Shown: positions 1 through 5,671 of the stretch, piece by piece
Layout of the letters: every line of letters starts with the position of its first letter
Numbering within the stretch: the stretch's first letter is position 1
DNA from: Phycisphaerae bacterium
Lineage (GTDB): Bacteria > Planctomycetota > Phycisphaerae > UBA1845 > UTPLA1
DNA: 18,296 nucleotides
Direction of reading: 5' to 3'
NCBI GenBank assembly: GCA_016935885.1
Contig: JAFGQA010000039.1
Span: forward strand, 1-18,296
Translations under genes and position numbers: made by a program
Notes under the pieces: model-generated
What the model was told of the DNA's origin: nothing
Seen by the model: only the letters and a program-made list of their open reading frames with translations
Database searches by the model: none

Positions 1-223
1 ACGACGGGCTGTTTTCCATTGACGTAAGTGCTTGTCAAATAAGAGGCCGACTCTTCGACGTCCAACCAAACTGTCGAAGATGGGTCAGGGCGCCCAAGCG
101 GTACAGCCTGACTCCAAAGCGACCTCGAAGGCCAAACTTCCACACGGTGCTGTGGCTGCCGTATCCTCGAGCTCGCTGAGTGCCGGCGAGCCCACCTGAC
201 ACGCCGACATAGTCCAATAGAAT
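1..223. other. Stretch with no supported gene
   Basis: I see no convincing coding region here. Short open frames exist on both strands, but none has a ribosome binding site or recognisable protein content. The only structure is a pair of competing inverted repeats: AAGAG (41-45) with CTCTT (51-55), and TCTTCGAC (52-59) with GTCGAAGA (73-80). These overlap, so only one can form at a time. The left window edge may cut a gene, because one plus-strand frame is open from base 3 to about 179, but its translation is rich in Arg and Pro and unlike a folded protein. Confidence 0.4.
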
Positions 224-296
224 TGGGCCCGCCCGGACTCGAACCGGGAACCTAGAGATTATGAGTCCCTTGCTCTAACCATTGAGCTACGGGCCC
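224..296 (-). tRNA. tRNA-Ile2 (anticodon CAU, lysidine type)
   Basis: A complete 73-nt cloverleaf can be drawn. The acceptor stem GGGCCCG pairs perfectly with CGGGCCC, the D stem is GCTC/GAGC, the anticodon stem AGGGA/TCTCT carries loop CTCATAA, and the T stem CCCGG/CCGGG carries loop TTCGAGT. The discriminator base is A and no 3' CCA is encoded. The anticodon CAT could mean Met or Ile. The ACTCATAAT context and the GGTTAGAGCA D arm closely resemble the minor bacterial tRNA-Ile that TilS converts to lysidine at the wobble base to read AUA, so Ile2 is preferred. The identity call rests on that family resemblance; the tRNA itself is certain. Confidence 0.93.
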
Positions 297-313
297 TGGA
301 GCCTTCGGCTGCG

Positions 314-342
314 TTTCTACGCAGAAGACGAGGCCTTGGCAA
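314..342 (-). promoter_or_regulatory. Probable sigma-70 promoter of the tRNA-Ile2 gene
   Basis: On the minus strand a -35 box TTGCCA (337-342, 5 of 6 to consensus) is separated by exactly 17 bp from a -10 box TAGAAA (314-319, 4 of 6). Transcription would start about 10 nt before the mature tRNA 5' end at 296, which is a normal tRNA leader length. The position, spacing and absence of any other same-strand gene in the gap support it. The -10 match is moderate. Confidence 0.5.
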
Positions 343-370
343 GGGCCAGCCTGACTGCTCGGGCACGGCG

Positions 371-512
371 GGGTCCATGACAGTTCAGGCGGGTGCCACT
401 GGCAGCTTGCCTGCCAGCGTGTATGCCCCATGCGCCGACCGGACAGACCGCACGGGCGGACAAGCCGCCCGTGGCACCCAGACTCGAATGCCGCCGTAAC
501 TGTCATAGACCC
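371..512. mobile_element. MITE-like non-autonomous element, copy 1 (142 bp)
   Basis: The element has 15-bp terminal inverted repeats: GGGTCCATGACAGTT at 371-385 and AACTGTCATAGACCC at 498-512, which match at 14 of 15 positions when inverted. It is flanked on both sides by the identical 9-bp sequence GGCACGGCG (362-370 and 513-521), a textbook target-site duplication. Inside are two hairpins: CTGGCAG (399-405) with CTGCCAG (411-417), and ACGGGCGG (452-459) with CCGCCCGT (465-472), themselves bracketed by GGGTGCC/GGCACCC. No transposase fits, so it must be moved in trans. It lies between the tRNA promoter and the end of the ABC ATPase gene. A second copy in the opposite orientation is at 3484-3669. 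Confidence 0.88.
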
Positions 513-551
513 GGCACGGCGTGCGGGAAACGTGCGACGCAGGCGAGTGGA

Positions 552-1286
552 TCAATCCTCGCCGTCGGCCTGATCGACGATCTTGCCATCGAGCATGTGG
601 ATGACCCTTTCCGCCCGGCCGGCGATGTCGGCGTCGTGGGTGACGACAACCAGCGTGGTCCGCGCGTCGCGCCGCAATTCGCCCAGCAGATCGAACAGTC
701 GCCCACCGGTCTTGGAATCAAGGGCCCCGGTCGGCTCGTCCGCCAGCAAGACCTGCGGCCGGTTGGCCAGGGCGCGGGCGATGGCTACCCGTTGTCGTTC
801 TCCCCCGGACAGGACCGGCGGCAGTGCCGTCTCTCTGTCACCCAGGCCGACACGGTCCAGCAGTTCCCTCGCACGCTCGACGCGCTGGGCCGGTGATACG
901 CGCGTGGCCATCAGCGGCACCTGGACGTTCTCCAAGGCGGTCAGATTCGGAAGCAGATTGTGCAGTTGGAAGACCAGGCCGACCACGGATGCTCGAAACT
1001 GATCGGCCTCGCGGTCCTTCAGATCGGCCAGCGGGCGGCCACAGACCGCCACGCTTCCGGCGTCTGGTCGATCAATCGCGGACAGCATGTTCAACAGCGT
1101 GGATTTGCCGCAGCCGGACGGCCCGCAGATAGCGACAAACTCGCCCGGTGCCACGTCCATGTCCAGACAGTCGAGGGCCACGACTCGGCCCCCTTCATAT
1201 CGCTTGACCAGTCCGCGGGCCTGAACGGCGAGCGGGGCCTCAGCTTGTGTGGCCAGCTGCGTCGCGTGTGACACGTCGTTCATCAT
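552..1286 (-). CDS. ABC transporter ATP-binding protein, LolD/MacB type
   Basis: This is the nucleotide-binding subunit of an ABC exporter of the MacB/LolD/FtsE class, which uses ATP to drive mechanotransmission or extraction of substrates across the envelope. All motifs are present in the 244-residue protein: Walker A GPSGCGKST (55-63), Q-loop FQ (106-107), signature LSGGERQ (159-165), Walker B LLADE (180-184) and switch His217. The FQLHNLLPNLTALENVQVP stretch is typical of LolD-like ATPases. The ATG at 1286 is chosen because a GAAGAG stretch precedes it. A GTG six codons upstream (1304) is possible but has no Shine-Dalgarno sequence. The gene lies 127 bp downstream of its partner permease on the same strand, so the two probably form one operon. 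The substrate cannot be read from sequence. Confidence 0.92.
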   Translation of the reverse strand: MMNDVSHATQLATQAEAPLAVQARGLVKRYEGGRVVALDCLDMDVAPGEFVAICGPSGCGKSTLLNMLSAIDRPDAGSVAVCGRPLADLKDREADQFRASVVGLVFQLHNLLPNLTALENVQVPLMATRVSPAQRVERARELLDRVGLGDRETALPPVLSGGERQRVAIARALANRPQVLLADEPTGALDSKTGGRLFDLLGELRRDARTTLVVVTHDADIAGRAERVIHMLDGKIVDQADGED

Positions 1287-1413
1287 TCGCCGTTCGCTCT
1301 TCACGAGCCGTTGTACGCCGTTTCAGGAATAACGTAGAAGGTTGATCCGCCAAACGGCGAGCCAGCAGGCCAGCCAAGCGGCACAACCGGTCAGGTTACT
1401 CCTGCGCGATGCC

Positions 1414-2547
1414 TCACTCATACCGCAGCGCCTCGACCGGTGAAATCCGTGCTGCACGCCACGCCGGCAGGGCACCCCCCAGGACGCTCAACACAACGGC
1501 CACTGCCAGCGCCGTGGCAAACGGCCGCCAATCGAAGACCGGATCAACAAACTGAGCGGCCACCGGCAGTCGCGCCGAGATCTTGGCCAAGCCGACACCG
1601 AGAAGGCAGCCCACGACGCAGGCGATCAGGCCCACGCCGGCGGACTCGATGATGATCATGGCGACGATCCTGTGCCTGGCCCAGCCGACTGCCCGCAGGA
1701 CACCGATTTCACGCGTCCGTTCGTGGACCGCCATCCACATGGTGTTGGTCACGATCACGCTGCCAATGACGATCGCGAGGAACGAAACGGTAGTCACCAT
1801 GGCGTTGGCGATTTCCAGACCCTCGTCGACCTTCTTGTACTGGGCGGCGCTTGCGATCGTGCACAGATCCGGACAGGCACCCTCGATTCGTCTACCGACG
1901 ACCGCCGGGTCCACGCCGGGACGTACCTTGACCTGGAAGCTGGAGACCTTGCCCTCTTTGCCGGCGAGCTTCTGGAGATGCGACATCGGCATCACGATGG
2001 CCCCGTTGAAATAGACCACATCGGTCTCGAATACGCCTGTGATCTGGAACCGTTCTCTCGCCAGGAGAATCTCGTCGCCAACGCTCTTATCGAGCGTCCG
2101 GGCAACGACCTTTCCGATCAACAGCTCGTCGTCTTTCTCAGGATTCCGGCCGGCGAGCATGTGCTCGCCGTGGCTTGCCATTTCGTCGATGTGCAAGCCG
2201 ATGATGAAGCCGAAACGCATCTTCGGGACCGGCAAGATGTGCCATAGCGTGGGGGCCGCCTTCACCACGTCCGGGTCCGCCAGCAAGGCGGCTCGAGTCT
2301 TCTCCTCGTCGAGCGTGCTCAGAAGATCCGCGGCGGCGCCTGCCTGGAAGACCATCATGTCTCCCTCGCCGAAGTGGATCGCCGCGTTCGTCGAGGCCCA
2401 GAAGCCACGGACCATGGTCCCAAACGCCACAATCGCCACCACGCCGACGGACACGCCGAGCGCGGTGAGCACGGTCCGCAGCGGCTGGCGATACAGATTC
2501 CGCCAGCTCATGCCCCACATCGTCAGGGATCGATGCGTGTCCTTCAT
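1414..2547 (-). CDS. ABC transporter permease, FtsX/MacB family
   Basis: This membrane subunit partners the adjacent ATPase. The 377-residue protein has the family layout: one membrane segment near the N-terminus (about 25-45), a large periplasmic MacB-type core (about 46-250), and three C-terminal membrane segments (about 253-273, 298-322, 343-363). Hallmark sequences are ERTREIGVLRAVGW (276-289) in the cytoplasmic loop and the terminal PAWRAARISPVEALRYE. The open frame extends upstream to 2781, but that part translates a repeat element. The ATG at 2547 (MKDTHRS) is therefore taken as start; the next in-frame ATGs at 2520 and 2511 are alternatives, and none has a good Shine-Dalgarno sequence. 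It resembles exporters with a single FtsX half. No adaptor (MacA-like) protein is encoded nearby, and the substrate is unknown. Confidence 0.9.
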   Translation of the reverse strand: MKDTHRSLTMWGMSWRNLYRQPLRTVLTALGVSVGVVAIVAFGTMVRGFWASTNAAIHFGEGDMMVFQAGAAADLLSTLDEEKTRAALLADPDVVKAAPTLWHILPVPKMRFGFIIGLHIDEMASHGEHMLAGRNPEKDDELLIGKVVARTLDKSVGDEILLARERFQITGVFETDVVYFNGAIVMPMSHLQKLAGKEGKVSSFQVKVRPGVDPAVVGRRIEGACPDLCTIASAAQYKKVDEGLEIANAMVTTVSFLAIVIGSVIVTNTMWMAVHERTREIGVLRAVGWARHRIVAMIIIESAGVGLIACVVGCLLGVGLAKISARLPVAAQFVDPVFDWRPFATALAVAVVLSVLGGALPAWRAARISPVEALRYE

Positions 2548-2659
2548 GGTGGGATTGTAGCGAACCGACCGCACGACCGCGAGACAGACCGAGCGGAACA
2601 CGGTCAGCAGGTTGGCTCCTTCATGCCCGATCCGATGACGTAATCCGCCGCGCTGTACG

Positions 2660-2926
2660 CTACATAATCCGTGATCGCCGCCCGTGCGGTCTCTCCGGTG
2701 GGCGCATGGGGCACGCACACTGGCAGGCAAGCTGCCAGTGCCGCCCGCCCGCCCGCGGTTGCAGACTCCCACCTGCGGCACTCGTGGTCCTGAATCGACG
2801 CTCGTAGCAAGAGGACGGCAGTAGGAGGACGACCACCATCACGGCCAGGACGACCAGGGCAATCACGAGCCAGTGCCAAGCCTTGAAGCCTTTGTGCTTT
2901 AGTTTCCTCATACGCTGCACCATCAT
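2660..2926 (-). CDS. Possible small single-pass membrane protein
   Basis: A short frame starting at tandem ATGs (2926/2923) or at 2911 encodes a basic N-terminus (MRKLKHKGFKAWHW) followed by about 20 hydrophobic residues (LVIALVVLAVMVVVLLLP), a classic membrane anchor. The C-terminal half then translates the truncated repeat core at 2678-2740, so the native protein may have been shorter or its end replaced by the repeat. No clear ribosome binding site is seen and I do not recognise the family. It lies downstream of the RNA gene and its terminator and upstream of the ABC permease, on the same strand. A chance frame with a hydrophobic stretch cannot be excluded. Confidence 0.3.
   Translation of the reverse strand: MMVQRMRKLKHKGFKAWHWLVIALVVLAVMVVVLLLPSSCYERRFRTTSAAGGSLQPRAGGRHWQLACQCACPMRPPERPHGRRSRIM
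2678..2740. repeat. Truncated internal core of the MITE family
   Basis: About 63 bp match the central part of the elements at 371-512 and 3484-3669, in the orientation of the latter. The copy starts within the GCCGCCCGT arm, continues through the GCGCATGGGGCA segment, and ends with the hairpin CTGGCAG/CTGCCAG (2720-2738). The outer inverted repeats and one arm of the second hairpin are missing, and no flanking direct repeat is visible, so this copy is either a decayed remnant or a separately dispersed core. Confidence 0.75.
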
Positions 2927-3163
2927 CGATCGCGGGCGGCGGGGAGTTGGCCTTCGGCCTGATCCGTCCTTGACGCCTGGAGGACGGGCCCCGTGCGCGG
3001 CGCCAGGCGGCTCGCCCTCACGCCAGTGTAGCACGAGCCGGCCCGCAACCCGAAAGATGATGTCCTCCCATACCACGTCACCCGGCGTCGGCACACGATC
3101 GCGGGCGACGGCATGCAGCGGCGGCGGCACGTCTCCACCTGCTGGCTACCATTCGAGAGATGT

Positions 3164-3215
3164 AAAAAAGGCGTGCGGCACCCCGTAGGTTTTGGCGCGG
3201 TCATAGGGTGCCGCA
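3164..3215 (-). terminator. Intrinsic-type terminator of the RNA gene
   Basis: On the minus strand a perfect 10-bp stem, TGCGGCACCC (3206-3215) with GGGTGCCGCA (3174-3183), closes a 22-nt loop and is followed by CGCC and then six T residues (3164-3169). The four bases between stem and T-run and the large loop make it less than ideal. The very stable stem, the T-run and the location about 250 nt after a consensus promoter support the call. Confidence 0.65.
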
Positions 3216-3421
3216 GCGAGTGGAAGATCGTAACACCGGCACTCGCCCGAGGTTACCCGTGGCGGGGCCGGTGAGGTTGTTCAGCCGGTTGATCCTAGGC
3301 GTCGAATACGCCTCTGTCCTCTCGGGCTCACAGGGCCAGCCGCGTATCACTCCATCGGAGCCCAAGCCATACCCCCTGTCGCTCGACCGGCCCCGGAAGC
3401 AGAAGCCGACGCCCATGGGCC
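3164..3421 (-). ncRNA. Candidate stand-alone structured RNA, class unknown (~258 nt)
   Basis: The transcript is predicted to begin near 3421 from a perfect consensus promoter and end at the T-run at 3164. No good coding frame fits: the only ATG frame starts 5 nt from the predicted start without a ribosome binding site. Several stems can be drawn. A long-range helix CGGGGCCGGT (nt 27-36 of the RNA) pairs with ACCGGCCCCG (nt 150-159), extended by GAG/CTC across a one-base bulge. Inside it are nested CAGGG/CCCTG, GTAT/ATAC and CTCC/GGAG pairs and the hairpin AGGCGT-attcg-ACGCCT. The 3' domain has GTAAC/GTTAC and GCGAGTG/CACTCGC. I looked for RNase P, tmRNA, SRP and common riboswitch signatures and found none. 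6S RNA is not excluded, although the fold is not an obvious 6S rod. Confidence 0.6.
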
Positions 3422-3427
3422 TATAAC

Positions 3428-3456
3428 ATTATACAACAAATAAGGTTGTGTGTCAA
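3428..3456 (-). promoter_or_regulatory. Perfect consensus sigma-70 promoter
   Basis: Reading the minus strand, TTGACA (3451-3456) is followed by a 17-bp spacer and TATAAT (3428-3433): 12 of 12 hexamer positions and the optimal spacer. The predicted start is the G at 3421, 7 nt after the -10 box. The local AT-rich stretch stands out from the GC-rich surroundings. Such strength is typical of stable RNA genes. Confidence 0.9.
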
Positions 3457-3483
3457 GTGGCCGTCCGGCCTCCGCCGCACAGA

Positions 3484-3669
3484 GGGTCCGTGACACTTCC
3501 GGCGGCATTCGATCGGCGGCATTCGATTCTGGGTACGACGGGCGGCTTGTCCGCCCGTGCGGTGTCTCCGGTGGACGCATGGGGCATACACACTGGCAGG
3601 CAAGCTGCCAGTGGCACCCGAACGGGCAGGCAAGCTGCCAGTGGCACCCGCCTAAACTGTCATGCACCC
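3484..3669. mobile_element. MITE-like non-autonomous element, copy 2 (186 bp)
   Basis: This is a second copy of the element at 371-512, in opposite orientation. Its ends are GGGTCCGTGACACTT (3484-3498) and AACTGTCATGCACCC (3655-3669), which are inverted repeats with three mismatches. The flanks CCGCACAGA (3475-3483) and TCGCACAGA (3670-3678) agree at 8 of 9 positions, consistent with an older 9-bp target duplication. Compared with copy 1 it carries two tandem duplications: a 14-bp unit CGGCGGCATTCGAT (3500-3513 and 3514-3527), and a 30-bp-period repeat covering the hairpin arm (3597-3620 and 3627-3650). These add 44 bp and exactly explain the length difference from the 142-bp copy. No protein is encoded. 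Confidence 0.85.
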
Positions 3670-3758
3670 TCGCACAGACGATCCACCACGCCGCCTGCCT
3701 CGACATACCGCCGAGCACCGTCCGGCTCACGGAATGTATGTGTTCAGCGGGGTGGCGT

Positions 3759-3868
3759 GGGTAAGCAGAGCCGCGCGCGGCGGCGGAGCTTACCCGTACG
3801 CATCCGTGCGAGCCTGTCCTCACGGGTAATGAACAACCCGCCCCCGTGGGGCGTGTGGTTCGTTACCC
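3759..3868. repeat. Two adjacent hairpins sharing GGGTAA...TTACCC ends
   Basis: Hairpin one has arms GGGTAAGC (3759-3766) and GCTTACCC (3788-3795) around a CCGCGCGCGG core. Hairpin two spans 3824-3868 and is nearly fully paired: GGGTAATGAAC with GTTCGTTACCC in the outer part and GCCCC/GGGGC inside with a 3-nt loop, with only two mismatches and one wobble. They lie 83 bp beyond the stop codon of the zincin-like gene. Neither is followed by a T-run, so they could act as transcript-end barriers or be paired REP/BIME-like repeats. Confidence 0.55.
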
Positions 3869-3950
3869 AAGCCATCCCGTTTGAGCGCCATACGCGTACT
3901 ATAAGGTGTTCCAACGTAACAGGTCACAGCGGGATCAGTGGGCCACAGGA

Positions 3951-4571
3951 TCATCCGAACGCCTCCGGGCCAAACAGCCTCAATTGCCCTCCCGGCTCCC
4001 GGACTGGCGGAGGGCCACGCTTCACAGCACTTGACGGAACCACAACACCCTTCCGGCCCCCTCTCGCGCTCCGCACTGCCGCAGCAACGAAGCCGTCCAG
4101 GTCCTGGAAATCCCATGACTCCCGCGCCACACGCCGGCCGTCAGAATCCAGAACCGCTGCCCCGTACCCGTCCACCAGCGCCCGAGTCGCAAACCGGTCG
4201 CACCGGGCCTCCTTCTGGCGAACATTCCGCCGGGCCTTCTTCACAAGCCAGTGGTAAAACTCGTGCATGAATACAAACAACACCAATTGGTAGGCATCTA
4301 GCGATTCGACCGAATACACCTCTCGCCACCAGTACCGGCGGTTCGACTGTGCCCGCGCGATGTTGGTGCGAATCAAGTACGGATACCGATTGCGGCGCCC
4401 CAAGTTGACGTATATCCGTCCCTGTGCGTAATAGCACGTCCCGGAGAATTCGGCACCGCGGCTGTAACGCACGAAGACGTCAAGCCCATCGTGTGGCCAA
4501 CTGGCGACCGCCCGCAGCACCATCTCGTTCAGCACGAGCGAATCCAAATGTGTGGTGTTTTGGAAGTCCAT
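3951..4571 (-). CDS. Zincin-like (HExxH) putative metalloprotease
   Basis: I do not recognise a named family. The 206-residue protein has HEFYH at 103-107, preceded by a hydrophobic helix (LVLFVFM) and followed 13 residues later by EARCDRFATRAL (121-132). HExxH with a downstream E-A-x-x-D-x-FA helix is the arrangement of small gluzincins such as ImmA/IrrE (M78), so Glu121 is the likely third zinc ligand. There is no signal peptide, which points to a cytoplasmic protein. The N-terminal half is Arg/Tyr-rich, and the C-terminus ends in a basic, Pro/Gly-rich tail (GQLRLFGPEAFG). The ATG at 4571 is preferred; an in-frame GTG at 4586 is possible. It is the last gene of the exopolysaccharide operon, 48 bp after the isomerase gene, so it is probably co-transcribed. 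Its role there is unknown. Confidence 0.75.
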   Translation of the reverse strand: MDFQNTTHLDSLVLNEMVLRAVASWPHDGLDVFVRYSRGAEFSGTCYYAQGRIYVNLGRRNRYPYLIRTNIARAQSNRRYWWREVYSVESLDAYQLVLFVFMHEFYHWLVKKARRNVRQKEARCDRFATRALVDGYGAAVLDSDGRRVARESWDFQDLDGFVAAAVRSARGGRKGVVVPSSAVKRGPPPVREPGGQLRLFGPEAFG

Positions 4572-4619
4572 CCCCGCCAGTGCCACAGGTCTTGTTAAAG
4601 CCCCTTTCCGAACGGGCTC

Positions 4620-5621
4620 TCACCCCAAGCCGGCGCGGACGAGATCCTGCAGCCGCACAATCCCAACCGGTGTCGCCGCGGCCCCGTCATCCGTCACGAC
4701 CAGCACCGTGATCGCGCTTTCGCGCATGACGCGCAGGCAGTCCACCGCGAGGGTCGTGGGCGAAACCGTAGAGACATTCACGGCGGGCTCCGACGGATCC
4801 CGACGGCTTTGCCTCCACGCCTCGGCCGCCGTCATCTTGCCGGGCGCCTCGCAGCGCAGCAGCAATCGACGCAGGTCGCCGTCGGTGAAGACGCCCATCA
4901 GATCGCCGTTCTCGTCCACGACACACGCCATGCCAAGATGCTTGCCTGTCATTTCCAGAAGCAGCTCGTTGAACGTCGCCGACGCCCGCGTGATCGCCAA
5001 TTCGTCATCCTTGTGCATCAGATCAGACGCACGCGTCAGAAGCCGCCGCCCGATACTCCCGTCCGGATGAAATCGGGCAAACTGATGCTCGTCGAATCCC
5101 CGCGCATCGAGAAGCGCCATGGCCAACGCATCGCACAGCGCCAGCATCATGAGCGTGCTCGTCGTCGGCGCCAGCGCCAGCGGCCCAGCCTCCGGACGAG
5201 GCGGAATCGGCATCACGACATCCGCAAGCTCGGCCAACGGTGAATCTCCGGCTTCACAGATCGCGATCACTGCGCCGCCCACGCGCCGAAAGTGCCCGAC
5301 AAAGCGCACTAATTCCTCGGTGCCGCCGCTCCTCGACAGCGCCAGGAGCACGGCACGCTCGCCAACCACGCCCAAATCGCCGTGGAGCCCCTCGACGGGG
5401 TGCATGAAAACGGCCCGCGTACCAGTACTGGAGAGAGTCGCCGCCGCCTTCCGGGCAATGAGGCCGCTCTTGCCGATGCCCGCGACCACGACCGGCTCTC
5501 GTGTCCGCAGAACAAGCGAAACCGCGGCCGCGAACGATTCGCCCACCAGGCCGGCCAACGCCACCAACGCCTCGGCCTGTTCACGAATCATCCCCTTGGC
5601 AAGCTCGACAAGCGCACTCAC
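4620..5621 (-). CDS. kdsD: KpsF/KdsD-type sugar-phosphate isomerase (SIS + two CBS)
   Basis: The family interconverts D-ribulose 5-phosphate and D-arabinose 5-phosphate, the first step to Kdo for LPS or capsule. The 333-residue length is normal. The SIS domain (about 43-175) contains GIGKSG (48-53), KAAATLSSTGT (58-68), HPVEGLHGDLG (74-84) and EAGPLALAPTTST (144-156), and then FHPDGSIGRRLL (184-195). Two CBS modules follow (about 199-255 and 275-332), the first with DENGDLMGVFTDGDLRRLL. A small deviation is SRSGGTEEL where the family usually has SNSGET. A GTG start at 5621 keeps the N-terminal helix that precedes the SIS fold; no clear Shine-Dalgarno sequence is seen. It follows the Wzc-like gene by 50 bp, so the product may supply precursor for this polysaccharide. 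Arabinose-5-phosphate specificity is inferred from the family. Confidence 0.88.
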   Translation of the reverse strand: MSALVELAKGMIREQAEALVALAGLVGESFAAAVSLVLRTREPVVVAGIGKSGLIARKAAATLSSTGTRAVFMHPVEGLHGDLGVVGERAVLLALSRSGGTEELVRFVGHFRRVGGAVIAICEAGDSPLAELADVVMPIPPRPEAGPLALAPTTSTLMMLALCDALAMALLDARGFDEHQFARFHPDGSIGRRLLTRASDLMHKDDELAITRASATFNELLLEMTGKHLGMACVVDENGDLMGVFTDGDLRRLLLRCEAPGKMTAAEAWRQSRRDPSEPAVNVSTVSPTTLAVDCLRVMRESAITVLVVTDDGAAATPVGIVRLQDLVRAGLG

Positions 5622-5671
5622 ACGTGTGTACTCATGGAAGCATCCGGCTAGCAGCTACGAGCTACACGCTT

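Noticed and set aside
393..896. Plus-strand frame of 167 codons antisense to the ABC ATPase
   Set aside because: It starts inside the MITE and runs antisense to a gene with every ABC motif; its translation has no family features.
3389..3407. Plus-strand resemblance to the SRP RNA core (CCCGGAAGCAGAAGCC)
   Set aside because: The GGAA loop and the asymmetric AGCAGCC partner strand are not in the right order or spacing, and the clear promoter reads the opposite strand.
3201..3416. 71-codon minus-strand frame inside the RNA gene
   Set aside because: The ATG lies only 5 nt after the predicted transcript start with no ribosome binding site, and the frame ends inside the terminator stem; the sequence is better explained by RNA structure.
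3597..3650. Direct repeats that might suggest a CRISPR array
   Set aside because: Only two units with a 6-bp gap and no spacers; they are a tandem duplication within the MITE.
3450..3764. Plus- and minus-strand frames across element copy 2
   Set aside because: Their content is the translated repeat (for example WQASCQWHP), which also appears at the other copies; such frames are artefacts of the repeat.
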